Below, one piece after another: positions 34,633 to 43,490 of a DNA stretch of 64,000 bases. Location of the stretch: NCBI RefSeq assembly GCF_012396365.1, contig NZ_JAAXPG010000003.1, positions 124,001 through 188,000 on the forward strand, written 5' to 3'. Numbering within the stretch: position 1 is the stretch's first letter; every line of letters begins with the position of its first letter. The notes below the pieces were generated by a model that did not search any database, had not been told where the DNA came from, and saw only the letters and a list, made by a program, of their open reading frames with translations. This DNA comes from Nocardiopsis alborubida. Its GTDB lineage: Bacteria > Actinomycetota > Actinomycetes > Streptosporangiales > Streptosporangiaceae. A program made the translations under genes and the position numbers.

Positions 34633-35835
34633 TCATCCCTCCAGCAGGGCCTGCCCCACGTACCCTCCCTCCGGGCAGCCCGGCGGGACGGCGAACACCG
34701 CCGAGCCCACGGCGGTCACCCACTCGTTGAGCAGGTCCAACTCGTCCAGGCGCCGCTGGATGGGCACGAACTGGCGCAGCGGGTCGGCCTGGAAGGAGGC
34801 GAACAGCAGCCCCGCCTCCTCACCGCCGGATCCGCGCTCGTCGTAGTTGTAGGCGCGCCGGAAGATCCGCTGGTCCGGGTCGTCGGTGCGGGCCCGCCGG
34901 ATGTGGGCGAAGTCCGCGATGACGGTCAGCCCGGAGCCGTCCGTGGCCTCCAGGTCCGCCTCGTCGTGCTCCTCGGAGCCGGTCAGCGGCGCGCCGTTGT
35001 CCAGGCGGCGGCCGATGACCGCCTCCCGGGCGGGCCGGTCCAGTTCGTCCCAGGTGTCCAGGTGGGTGGCGATGCGGCGCAGCACCAGGCCCGTGCCTCC
35101 CCTGAGCCACCGCGGTGGGTCCCCGCCCCACACCAGACGGTCGAAGTCCCCGGTTCCCGGCACGGGGTTGACGGTCCCGTCCACCTGTCCCATCAGGTTG
35201 CGCATGCTGGTGCCCTCGGGCTGGGAGCCGTGGGCCCGGCGGAACCCGCTCTGCGTCCACCGCACCTGCGCGAAGGCCCGTGCGTCCTTGAGCAGCATCC
35301 GCACCGCGTGGGAGACGGTCACGGGGTCGTCCGCGCACACCTGGAGCAGCAGGTCCGCCTCGCCCCAGGCCGGGTCGAGCCGGTCGTGCCCGAACTCGGG
35401 CAGGGGCCCCAGCCAGTCCGGCACCGCGTCGGGGTCCACCCGTTCCACCAGCCCCCGCCCGAACCCGAACGTGGTGGTGAGCCGGGCCGGAACCCGGGCG
35501 AGCTCGGGCTCGGTGTCGGCCAGGGCGGGTTCGCCCCGGGACAGGCGGGCCGCGTCGTCGCTGAGCAGCCGCAGGAGCCGACCGACCGCGTCCGCGTCGG
35601 CCGCCGGTTCCAGGTCCAGAGCGACGAAGGTGCCGTGCGTCTGCGGCGGGGTCTCCACGCCCGCCTGCCGCACGCCGTGGAACGGCACGGTCAGCGTGCC
35701 GTTGAGCGGGGGCGCCTGGGGCGCCGCCGGTTCCGCGGCCCACCGGTGGGCGAGCGCGCCCCCGGCCGCGCCGACACCGGCGGCCGCACCGCCCAGGAGC
35801 AGTCCTCTGCGGCTGAACCGGGCCTCGCCGCCCAT
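34633..35835 (-). CDS. Tat-exported DyP-type haem peroxidase
   Basis: This 400-residue dye-decolourising peroxidase has a twin-arginine signal (FSRRGLLLGGAAAGVGAAGGALA). The DyP signature GQVDG is at 216-220 (catalytic Asp), the proximal haem ligand is His311 in FAHIRRAR, and the distal Arg lies in FRRAYNYDE. In Streptomyces a similar exported DyP (DtpA) is encoded beside a PCuAC-type chaperone (ECuC) and serves copper-enzyme maturation; the same pairing is seen here. Its ATG overlaps the PCuAC stop (TGATG), so the two are coupled. An EfeB-like iron role is the alternative, but no efeUO is adjacent. Confidence 0.92.
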   Translation of the reverse strand: MGGEARFSRRGLLLGGAAAGVGAAGGALAHRWAAEPAAPQAPPLNGTLTVPFHGVRQAGVETPPQTHGTFVALDLEPAADADAVGRLLRLLSDDAARLSRGEPALADTEPELARVPARLTTTFGFGRGLVERVDPDAVPDWLGPLPEFGHDRLDPAWGEADLLLQVCADDPVTVSHAVRMLLKDARAFAQVRWTQSGFRRAHGSQPEGTSMRNLMGQVDGTVNPVPGTGDFDRLVWGGDPPRWLRGGTGLVLRRIATHLDTWDELDRPAREAVIGRRLDNGAPLTGSEEHDEADLEATDGSGLTVIADFAHIRRARTDDPDQRIFRRAYNYDERGSGGEEAGLLFASFQADPLRQFVPIQRRLDELDLLNEWVTAVGSAVFAVPPGCPEGGYVGQALLEG

Positions 35836-36452
35836 CAGTGGTCCCCGTGCCCTTCGTCCCCGTGCGCCTGGTCGCCCTCGCCCTCGGTGCCGTGCTCCCC
35901 GCCGTGGCCGCCCTCCGCGTCGCCCCCGTACTCCTCGTTGGCCCCGGCGTAGTCCTTGACCGCGGCGGTGAACTCGGTGGTGGAGCCGTCGGAGAACTCC
36001 ACGGTGACGGTCGCCTCGGCTCCCGGTTGGAGGTCCTCGGCCAGTTCCATGAGCATGATGTGGTCGCCGCCGGGCTCCAGGGTGGCGCTGCCCCGCGCGG
36101 GGATGGGGAACCCGCCCTCCTTCTCGCGCATGGTGCCGTCGGTCCCCTCGGAGACGACCTCGTGCAGCTCGACCATCCCGGCCGCGTCGTGGCTGGCCGA
36201 GACGACGGTGATCTCCTCGTCGGAGCCGTTGGCCAGCACACCGAAGACCCCGGTCATCCCCTCCTCGGCGGTGACGGCCTTGATCCACGGGTCGGTCACG
36301 GAGAAGGCGTCGGCGGCGGTCGCCGCGCTGTCGGCGGCCTCCTCCGCCGGGGCGGCGCCGTCCTCCGCGGCCCCGCCGCAGGCGGTGAGGGTGAGGCCGA
36401 GGCAGAGAAGTGAGGCGGCCCATGCGGTACGGCTGGTGCGGATGCGGTCCAT
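35835..36452 (-). CDS. PCuAC-family copper chaperone lipoprotein
   Basis: This 205-residue exported lipoprotein has the lipobox LTAC with Cys25. The PCuAC copper site is clear: His97, Met108, His131 and Met133 in an H-x10-M-x22-H-x-M arrangement, with Met93 close by. The last 30 residues are rich in His, Gly, Asp and Glu and could hold extra metal. Such proteins pass Cu(I) to cytochrome oxidase or other copper enzymes outside the membrane. It heads the unit with the DyP peroxidase. The ATG at 36452 has GGAGGGAAC upstream. Confidence 0.93.
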   Translation of the reverse strand: MDRIRTSRTAWAASLLCLGLTLTACGGAAEDGAAPAEEAADSAATAADAFSVTDPWIKAVTAEEGMTGVFGVLANGSDEEITVVSASHDAAGMVELHEVVSEGTDGTMREKEGGFPIPARGSATLEPGGDHIMLMELAEDLQPGAEATVTVEFSDGSTTEFTAAVKDYAGANEEYGGDAEGGHGGEHGTEGEGDQAHGDEGHGDH

Positions 36453-36616
36453 GTTCCCTCCGGGGGTACGAGCCGCGTTCTCGCGGCCGTTCCCCCTACG
36501 GGTCGGATCCCGGGGCCGCCCGGTTCCCGGCACCTGTGGGTGCCCCGTGCCACATCCGGGCCGCGGACGCCGACGGGGCGGGCCCGGCCGCGCCGGACCC
36601 GCCCCGTCGGCGGTAC

Positions 36617-37090
36617 CTAGGACCTCTTGGGCGTCCGCTTGCGGATGGTGATGCGCCGGGGCCCGCGGGCGTTCGCGGCGCCGTGCACCACCACCTCCAG
36701 CAGCCCCTCGCCGTAGCTGGCCTCGATGTCCTCCTCGTCCACCGCCTCCGGGAGGCTGATCTCCCTGCGGAACGTGCCCATGAACCGCTCGGAGGAGTAG
36801 TAGACGACGTCGTCCCCGTCCCGGCGGCGCTCGCCGCTGATGGTGAGGATCCCGTTGTTGAGGCTCACGGACACGTCCTGCTCCTGGACCCCCGGGACCT
36901 CGCAGCGGACGACCAGGTCGTTGCCCCGGGCGAGGATGTCGGTGGGCGGGCTCCACGCGTCGGCGTGCCCGCGCTCGCGCTCACCGGCGTTGCCGGTCTC
37001 CATCGAGGACATGCTGTCGGAGATGCGGTTCATCTCGGTGATCATGTCCACCACACCGTGGAAGGGGTTGTGGAACTTCTTCGGCGCCAC
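36617..37090 (-). CDS. Hsp20/alpha-crystallin small heat-shock protein
   Basis: This 157-residue holdase chaperone has an N-terminal helical arm (FHNPFHGVVDMITEMNRI). The alpha-crystallin domain runs from about residue 45 (WSPPTDILARGNDLVVRCEVPGV), with FRREISLPEAVD and the GEGLLEVVV strand, and ends in a basic tail. The GTG at 37090 has the strong site AAAGGAGG. I see no HAIR or CIRCE element directly upstream. It lies 30 bases downstream of the BCCT transporter gene on the same strand, so osmotic and protein-folding stress may share a transcript. Confidence 0.92.
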   Translation of the reverse strand: MAPKKFHNPFHGVVDMITEMNRISDSMSSMETGNAGERERGHADAWSPPTDILARGNDLVVRCEVPGVQEQDVSVSLNNGILTISGERRRDGDDVVYYSSERFMGTFRREISLPEAVDEEDIEASYGEGLLEVVVHGAANARGPRRITIRKRTPKRS

Positions 37091-37120
37091 GGCCGCCTCC
37101 TTTCCTCGTGTTGACGGGAA

Positions 37121-38743
37121 CTAGTCGCGCGCCTGCTTCTCCGGGGAGCGGTCGGACCTGGGGCGGTCCTCGGCGCGCTGCTCCCTCGGGCTTCCGGGTT
37201 TGGGTTCCTCCGCCAGGGCCTTCATCAGGCCCCACACCATGAGGATCAGGATGATCGCGAAGGGCAGTCCGGTGACCACCGACGCGGCCTGGAGCGCCGA
37301 CAGCGCGTTCTCCCCGCCCAGCACCAGCAGGATCAGGGTGACCGCGCCCTCGCTGATCGCCCAGAAGGCGCGCTGGGCCTTGACCGGCTTGAGGCTCCCG
37401 CCGCTGGCGAGCGTGTCCACGACCAGGGAGCCGGAGTCGGAGGAGGTGACGAAGAAGACCGCCACCACGATGATCAGCAGGACGGAGATGACGCCGCCGA
37501 TGATCGGCCCCCCGGGCAGCAGCTCCAGCAGGCGGAAGGACCGGTCCTCCTCGCTCAGCGCGCTCAGGCCGGCGTTCCCGAACAGCTCGTAGTACAGGCC
37601 GGAGCCGCCGAAGACCCCGAACCACAGGATGGACACGGCGACGGGGGCGAACAGCGCTCCGATGACGAACTCGCGGATGGTGCGGCCGTAGGAGATCCGG
37701 GCCAGGAAGATGCCCACGAACGGCGCCCAGGAGATCCACCAGCCCCAGTAGAAGATGGGCCACGCGGTGGTCCAGGCCGCCGCCGTCTCGTCGATGAGCG
37801 GGCTCGGGAAGGCCAGGCTCCACTCGACGATGTTGCTCAGGTACTCGCCCGCGCCCGTGGTCATGATGCTGGCGATCCACAGTTTGGGCCCCAGCGCGAA
37901 GACGACCACCAGCAGCAGGAAGGCCAGCCACAGGTTGATCATCGACAGGCGGCGGATGCCCTTGTCGATGCCCGAGAGCACGCTGAAGAGGGCGACCGCG
38001 GTGATCAGGATGATGATGACCGACTGCACGGTGGCGTTCGAGGGGATGCCGAAGACGTGGTTGAGCCCGCCGTTGATCTGGAGGGTGCCCAGGCCCAGCG
38101 AGGTGGCCAGGCCGAAGATCGTGCCGAAGATGGCGAGGATGTCCACCACGTTGCCCGGCCAGCCGAAGGCCCGGTCGCCCAGGAGGGGGTAGAGCGCCGA
38201 GGCGGGGCGCAGGGGGAGGCCCTTGCGGAAGGCGAAGTAGCCCAGTGACAGGCCGAGCGCGATGTAGATGGCCCAGGGGTGGAAGGTCCAGTGGAAGTAG
38301 CTCAGGGCCAGGGCCTCGCTCGCGGCCTCGGGCGGGGGCGGCTCACCCTCGGGGGTGACGAACTCGGCCGAGCGCGGCGAGGTCAGGTGGTGGATGGGCT
38401 CCGACACCCCCCAGAACACCAGGCCGATACCCATGCCGGTGGTGAACAGCATGGCGAACCAGGCCAGCGTCCCGAACTCGGGCCGGGAGTCGGCCGGGCC
38501 CAGGCGGATCCTCCCGAACCGGCTCAGCATGAGGAAGACCGCCATCACCAGGAAGAAGGTGGTGGACAGGACGTAGACCCAGCCCAGCTTCTCCCCGATC
38601 CAGTCGCGCGTGGCGGTGGCCGCGTCGAGCATCGGCTCGGTGGCGACGATGCCGGCGATGACGAAGGCGAGGATCACGACCCCGGAAACCCCGAAGACCG
38701 TGGGGTTGGTGTGTTCTCGGATGTACTCGCGTAGGGATGAGAT
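37121..38743 (-). CDS. BCCT-family betaine/choline transporter
   Basis: This transporter is about 540 residues with 12 membrane segments. The family's Trp-rich substrate region is visible (FYWGWWISWAPFVGIFLARISYGRTIREF) along with GMGIGLVFWGVSEP. It should import glycine betaine, choline or similar osmolytes with Na+ or H+. The C-terminal tail is charged, as in osmosensing BetP-like members. The start is unusual: the best ribosome binding site (AAGGAG, 38749-38754) points to an ATC codon at 38743 where the family has its ATG. The only upstream ATG-type starts give a non-homologous extension. Two hairpins precede it. Confidence 0.9.
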   Translation of the reverse strand: MSSLREYIREHTNPTVFGVSGVVILAFVIAGIVATEPMLDAATATRDWIGEKLGWVYVLSTTFFLVMAVFLMLSRFGRIRLGPADSRPEFGTLAWFAMLFTTGMGIGLVFWGVSEPIHHLTSPRSAEFVTPEGEPPPPEAASEALALSYFHWTFHPWAIYIALGLSLGYFAFRKGLPLRPASALYPLLGDRAFGWPGNVVDILAIFGTIFGLATSLGLGTLQINGGLNHVFGIPSNATVQSVIIILITAVALFSVLSGIDKGIRRLSMINLWLAFLLLVVVFALGPKLWIASIMTTGAGEYLSNIVEWSLAFPSPLIDETAAAWTTAWPIFYWGWWISWAPFVGIFLARISYGRTIREFVIGALFAPVAVSILWFGVFGGSGLYYELFGNAGLSALSEEDRSFRLLELLPGGPIIGGVISVLLIIVVAVFFVTSSDSGSLVVDTLASGGSLKPVKAQRAFWAISEGAVTLILLVLGGENALSALQAASVVTGLPFAIILILMVWGLMKALAEEPKPGSPREQRAEDRPRSDRSPEKQARD

Positions 38744-39044
38744 GCTGGCTCCTTCCCAGCCCCGGAGGGTCGCTTTCCCTGGTCGGGGGATGAGGGGCCG
38801 GTGCGGGCACCGGCCCACGGACATGTCCCGTGGGATGGTAGGTGCCAGAAGCCGTTTCGTGAAGCAACCACCCAACTGTGGAGTGTTGGCCTACGAGCGG
38901 CGAAATATCCTTTGCAGTGCTATAGGCCCTGTCCGGACACATGGTGGCATATGTCCGCGCGTAACGGGGTAGGGATGGTCACCCTCGCTCCGCTCGACCT
39001 CTGCGGGTTCCATGCTCACGGCTCCGACCGTCGCCCCTCCGGCC
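38744..39044 (-). promoter_or_regulatory. Upstream region of the BCCT gene
   Basis: This 301-base region lies upstream of the BCCT gene and downstream of the MarR gene on the same strand. Two small hairpins lie side by side in the presumed leader: CCGGTG/CACCGG (38798-38813) and CCCACGG/CCGTGGG (38814-38834). Osmotic control through a leader is conceivable. No gene is seen. Confidence 0.45.
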
Positions 39045-39566
39045 TCACGGCTCCGTCTTCGCGGACAGCCGGTCCAGGGTCGCGCCGATCCGGTCCAGCC
39101 AGTCCGTGATCGTGGCCAGCTCCTCCAGCGAGTAGTCGGCGTGCGCGGCCGTCATCGCCTCGCGCATCCCGGGCGCGGCGGAGGGCCCCGGGCGCGCGGC
39201 GTCGCCGGTCAGCTGGACGGCGACCTTGCGCCGGTCCTCGGGGTGGCGGGTGCGCTCGGCCAGGCCGTGCGCCTCCAGCCGGTCGATCACCCCGGTCACC
39301 GAACCGGTGGACAGGCACAGGCTGTCGGCGATCTCGCCCGGTGTCATGGAACCGCCCACGCGCAGCAGCGTGTAGCACTGGAAGTCGGTCGGGTTCATCC
39401 CCGAGCGCTCCGCCATCCGGTGCAACAGGCGGATCAGCCGTACGGCGAGTCGCTGTCCGTCGGTCTGCAACGCGTCGTAGAGTTCGGCCCGCGACCTGGC
39501 CTCGGAATCCGCGGTCCCGGACCCTCCGAAGTCGGGGGGAGAGGATGCGGCCGACGCGGTGTCCAT
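39045..39566 (-). CDS. MarR-family transcriptional regulator
   Basis: This 173-residue winged-helix regulator has helices LYDALQTDGQRLAVRLIRLLHRM. The recognition part is FQCYTLLRVGGSMTPGEIADSLCLSTGSVTGVIDRLEAHGL, and the wing is RHPEDRRKVAVQLT. The first 35 residues are unstructured. The ATG at 39566 follows GAGAGGAACC. The gene diverges from crtE with a 180-base gap, so control of the carotenoid operon is likely. MarR-type regulators that act on crt genes are known in other actinomycetes, but here it is inference. Confidence 0.88.
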   Translation of the reverse strand: MDTASAASSPPDFGGSGTADSEARSRAELYDALQTDGQRLAVRLIRLLHRMAERSGMNPTDFQCYTLLRVGGSMTPGEIADSLCLSTGSVTGVIDRLEAHGLAERTRHPEDRRKVAVQLTGDAARPGPSAAPGMREAMTAAHADYSLEELATITDWLDRIGATLDRLSAKTEP

Positions 39567-39746
39567 GGTTCCTCTCTCGCGTTCGTGGCCGGTGGCTCCG
39601 GCCGTTCCTGGAAGTCTAAGCGCCACCGGGACGCGCAGACCCTCTCCGGGAGGCGTACACCCCTCCACCAGAGAAGGGTTCGACCCTCGCAGAGGGGGAA
39701 GTAGTTCGGTTGCCAAGATTCATGGAAACCGAGTCGCATTGTCCGG

Positions 39747-40889
39747 ATGCTACCCGGGGAGGACACCGTCAATCCCATCCTGAACACCCACAGGCACCCG
39801 CACCCGCCGGACGCCGGAGTCGCCGACGAGCGCGCGGCCCTGGAGGAGTCGCTCAAGGACTACCTGGAGCGCAGGCTCCGCGACTCGGAGGACCTCGACG
39901 GAGAGTTCGGCCGGGACCTGGCCGGGACGACCGTCCGCTTCACCCTGGACGGCGGCAAGCGGATGCGGCCCCTGCTCGCCTGGTGGGGGTGGATCGCGGG
40001 CGGAGGCGCCCCCTCGGGCGAGACGGCCCGCACCGCCCGCCAGGCCTGCGCCGCGGTCGAACTCGTCCAGACCTGCGCGCTCGTCCACGACGACGTCATG
40101 GACGGCTCGCCGACCCGCCGGGGCCGCCCCTCGGTGCACGCCGCGCACGCCCTCGAACACGAACGGGACGGCCACGTCGGAGATCCCCGCAGATACGGGG
40201 AGGCGCTGGCCGTCCTCGTGGGCGACCTCGCCCTGGTCTGGGCCGACGACATGTTCAACGAGGCCCTGCCGGGCGTGCCCGAACCCGCCCGGGCCCGGAC
40301 CGTGTGGCGGGACCTGCGCACCGAGATCATGGCCGGGCAGTTCCTCGACCTGCGAGCCCAGGCGCGCCGGGAGCGCTCGGAGGAGGCCGCCCTGCGCGTG
40401 GACATGCTCAAGACCGCCTCCTACAGCGTCGAACGCCCCCTGCACCTGGGCGCGGCGATGGCCGGGGCCGACCCGGCGGCGGTGCGGGCCCTGCGCGGCT
40501 ACGGCAGGGACGTGGGCATCGCCTTCCAGCTCAGGGACGACCTGCTCGGCGTCTACGGGGACAGCTCCCGGACCGGCAAACCCGTGGGCGAGGACATCCG
40601 CGAGGGCAAGTGCACGCTGCTGCTGGTGACCGGCACCCGCCTGGCGCGCGAGCGCGGGGACGACGCCGCGCTGCGGCTGCTCGACCGCATCGGCCTCCCC
40701 GGTGAGGAGGTGGACCCCGCGGAGGCGGCCGACGTGCTGGACCGCCTCGGCGCACGCGACCTGGTCGGCGCCAGGTGCCGTGAACTCGCCGAACAGGGAC
40801 GGGCGCGCCTGGAGGGGCTCGACGCGCCAGCGCACGTGCTGGAGGGACTGGGCGGCCTGGCCTCCCGGATCGCGCGTGACCGTGTGTGA
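39747..40889 (+). CDS. crtE: Polyprenyl (geranylgeranyl) diphosphate synthase
   Basis: This 380-residue isoprenyl diphosphate synthase supplies geranylgeranyl diphosphate for phytoene. The first Asp-rich motif is DDVMD at 115-119 preceded by LVQTCALVH. The second is in FQLRDDLLGVYGD near 260, and GKRMRPLLAWWG is the substrate-binding segment. It leads the crtE-crtI-crtB-Rieske operon. The start is unclear: the ATG at 39747 has no ribosome binding site, while GGGGAGG lies just before a GTC at 39768. A leaderless message from the ATG is my choice. Confidence 0.92.
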   Translation: MLPGEDTVNPILNTHRHPHPPDAGVADERAALEESLKDYLERRLRDSEDLDGEFGRDLAGTTVRFTLDGGKRMRPLLAWWGWIAGGGAPSGETARTARQACAAVELVQTCALVHDDVMDGSPTRRGRPSVHAAHALEHERDGHVGDPRRYGEALAVLVGDLALVWADDMFNEALPGVPEPARARTVWRDLRTEIMAGQFLDLRAQARRERSEEAALRVDMLKTASYSVERPLHLGAAMAGADPAAVRALRGYGRDVGIAFQLRDDLLGVYGDSSRTGKPVGEDIREGKCTLLLVTGTRLARERGDDAALRLLDRIGLPGEEVDPAEAADVLDRLGARDLVGARCRELAEQGRARLEGLDAPAHVLEGLGGLASRIARDRV

Positions 40890-40936
40890 CCCGTCGGGCG
40901 GGGAAGGTATCCGCAACACCGGAGAGGAGCACCACC

Positions 40937-42466
40937 GTGCCTGAGGACAACCCCGAGCCGCCGGCTCCGCCCCGGGCCGGACCCGGGCCGCGGGGGCGCG
41001 GACCCGTGGTCGTCGTGGGCGCAGGACTGTCCGGTCTGGCCTGCGCCCTGCACCTGCTGGGCGCGGGGCGCGAGGTCACCGTGGTCGAGCGCGAGGAGCA
41101 CCCGGGCGGGCGCGCGGGGCGGCTCGACCTGGACGGCTTCCAGATCGACACCGGTCCCACCGTGCTCACCATGCCCGAGCTCCTGGACGAGGCCCTGGGC
41201 GCGGTCGGTGAGACCGTGGCCGACCGGCTGGACCTGGTGCCGCTCAGCCCCGCCTACCGCGCCTCCTTCGCCGACGGCTCGGTGGTCGACGTGCACACCG
41301 AGCGCGAGGCGATGGCCGCCGAGGTCGCCAGGGTGGCCGGGCAGCGCGAGGCCGAGGGCTACCTGCGGCTGCGCGACTGGCTCACCCGGCTGTACCGGGT
41401 GGAGATGCGCTCGTTCATCGACGCCCGGCTCCGCTCCCCGCTGGACCTGGTCCGCCCCGACCTGTTCCGGCTCGCCGCGATGGGCGGCTTCGGCAGGCTG
41501 GCCCCGGCCGTGGGCCGCCACGTGCGCGACGAGCGGCTGCGCCGGATCTTCTCCTTCCAGTCGCTGTACGCCGGGGTGGCGCCGGAGAGCGCCCTGGCCG
41601 CCTACGCCGTCATCGCCTACATGGACACCGTCGCCGGGGTGTACTTCCCCAGAGGAGGGATGCGCGCCCTGGGCGACGCCCTCGCGGGAGCGGTCGCCAA
41701 GGCCGGGGGGACCGTCCGCTACGGGCAGGAGGTCGTGCGCCTGGAACGTGCGGGCGACCGCGTCAGCGCCGTCGTCACCGGGGACGGGGAGCGCCTGGCC
41801 TGCGACCAGGTGGTGATCACCGCGGACCTGCCCGCCGCCCACCGGCTGCTCGGCCACACGCCCCGGCGCCCCGTGGCCACGCGCTACTCGCCCTCGGCGG
41901 TCGTGCTGCACCTGGGCACCGACCGCACCTGGGAACGGCTGGGACACCACACCATCTCCTTCGGCGCCGCGTGGAAGCGCACCTTCACCGAGATCATCCG
42001 CGAGGGCCGCACCATGAGCGACCCCTCCCTGCTGGTCACCCAGCCCACCCTCACCGACCCGTCGCTGGCCCCGGAGGGGCGCCACCTGCTGTACGTGCTC
42101 GCCCCGGCGCCCAACCTGGCCGCGGGCCGCATCGACTGGGACCGCGAGGGGCCGCGCTACCGGGACCGCCTGGTCGGAGTCCTGGAGGAGCGCGGACTGG
42201 ACGGGCTGGACGCCTCCGTGCGGGCCGAGCACCTGGTCACCCCGGCGGACTGGGCGCGGCAGGGGCTCGCGCACGGCACACCGTTCTCGCTGTCGCACAC
42301 CTTCGCCCAGACGGGGCCGTTCCGTCCGCGCAACACCGTCCCCGGCACCTCCAACGCCGTCCTGGCCGGCTGCGGGACCACGCCGGGGGTCGGCCTGCCG
42401 ACCGTGCTGATCTCGGGAAAGCTCGCCGCGGCAGAGGTGGTCCGCAGAACCGGAGGAGGCCGATGA
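40937..42466 (+). CDS. crtI: Phytoene desaturase
   Basis: This 509-residue FAD enzyme should desaturate phytoene to lycopene in four steps. The Rossmann motif VVVVGAGLSGLACALHLLGAGREVTVVE is at about 24-51 (followed by EEHPGGRAGRL), FQIDTGPTVLTMPELL is in the substrate region, and the C-terminal GCGTTPGVGLPTVLISGKLAA closes the FAD site. The GTG at 40937 has GAGAGGAG upstream; the Pro-rich first 20 residues are not conserved. Its stop overlaps the crtB start (ATGA). Confidence 0.95.
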   Translation: MPEDNPEPPAPPRAGPGPRGRGPVVVVGAGLSGLACALHLLGAGREVTVVEREEHPGGRAGRLDLDGFQIDTGPTVLTMPELLDEALGAVGETVADRLDLVPLSPAYRASFADGSVVDVHTEREAMAAEVARVAGQREAEGYLRLRDWLTRLYRVEMRSFIDARLRSPLDLVRPDLFRLAAMGGFGRLAPAVGRHVRDERLRRIFSFQSLYAGVAPESALAAYAVIAYMDTVAGVYFPRGGMRALGDALAGAVAKAGGTVRYGQEVVRLERAGDRVSAVVTGDGERLACDQVVITADLPAAHRLLGHTPRRPVATRYSPSAVVLHLGTDRTWERLGHHTISFGAAWKRTFTEIIREGRTMSDPSLLVTQPTLTDPSLAPEGRHLLYVLAPAPNLAAGRIDWDREGPRYRDRLVGVLEERGLDGLDASVRAEHLVTPADWARQGLAHGTPFSLSHTFAQTGPFRPRNTVPGTSNAVLAGCGTTPGVGLPTVLISGKLAAAEVVRRTGGGR

Positions 42467-43440
42467 ACTCGGGAGCCGCGGAACTCGACGCCGCCGGGAT
42501 CACCGGCGAGCCGCTGCGGGAGGCCTACCTCAGGTGCCGGGCCCTGCACGCCCTCCACGGGCGCACCTACTACACGGCCACGCGGGTGCTGCCGCCCGAG
42601 CACAGGCCCGGGGTGCACGCCCTGTACGGCTTCGCGCGGTGGGTGGACGACATCGTCGACGAGCCGCCGCCGGGCGCCACGGTGGCGGACCAGAGCGCCC
42701 GTCTGGACGTCATCGACGCCGACCTGGCCCGGGTCCTGGGCGGGGAACCCGCGCGGGACCCCGAGGCGGCGCCCGTGCTGTCCGCCCTGGCGCACACGGT
42801 CCACCGGTACGCGCTGCCGCACGCCTACTTCACCGCGTTCATGGCCTCCATGCGCATGGACCTGACCGTGACCGGCTACCGCGACCTGGAGCACCTGCGC
42901 GAGTACATGTACGGCTCGGCCGCGGTGATCGGCCTCCAGGTGCTGCCGGTCCTGGGGACGGTGGCCCCGCGCGAGGAGGCGGCCCCGCACGCCGCCGCGC
43001 TGGGCGAGGCCTTCCAGCTGACCAACTTCCTGCGGGACGTGTCCGAGGACCTGCGGCGCGGCCGCGTCTACCTGCCGGAGGAGGCCCTGGCCGCGCACGG
43101 CGTGGACCGCGAGCTGCTGGAGCAGTGTGCGCGGGTCAGGGAGCCGCACCCGCGTGTGCGGGAGGCCCTCGCCGACCTGGTGGAGGTCAACCAGGGCTTC
43201 TACCGGCGGGCCGAACCGGGCATCGCGATGCTCTCCCCCGTGGCGCGCCCGTGTGTCGCCACAGCCTTCCGGCTCTACCGCGCGATCCTGGACGAGGTGC
43301 GTGCGGCCGACTACGACGTGTGGAGCGTCCGGCACCGCGTCTCGGACACCCGCAAGGCGGCCGCCGCCGTACCCGCCCTCGCGCGGTCGCTGATCGCTCG
43401 CTCCCTGCGCGGCCGGGTACCGCGCCCGCGGACCGGCTGA
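42463..43440 (+). CDS. crtB: Phytoene synthase
   Basis: This 325-residue squalene/phytoene synthase condenses two geranylgeranyl diphosphates to phytoene. The first Asp-rich motif is DDIVD at 62-66 and the second is NFLRDVSED near 189-197, with the preceding GEAFQLT. YMYGSAAVIGLQVLPVLG and the RVYLPEEAL segment are also typical. It starts inside the crtI stop (ATGA overlap), so expression is coupled. A short gap then leads to the Rieske gene of the same operon. Confidence 0.96.
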   Translation: MNSGAAELDAAGITGEPLREAYLRCRALHALHGRTYYTATRVLPPEHRPGVHALYGFARWVDDIVDEPPPGATVADQSARLDVIDADLARVLGGEPARDPEAAPVLSALAHTVHRYALPHAYFTAFMASMRMDLTVTGYRDLEHLREYMYGSAAVIGLQVLPVLGTVAPREEAAPHAAALGEAFQLTNFLRDVSEDLRRGRVYLPEEALAAHGVDRELLEQCARVREPHPRVREALADLVEVNQGFYRRAEPGIAMLSPVARPCVATAFRLYRAILDEVRAADYDVWSVRHRVSDTRKAAAAVPALARSLIARSLRGRVPRPRTG

Positions 43441-43490
43441 GGACACGCGGTCCGTCCCCGACCCCTCGACCGACGTACCTGGAGGACCCC

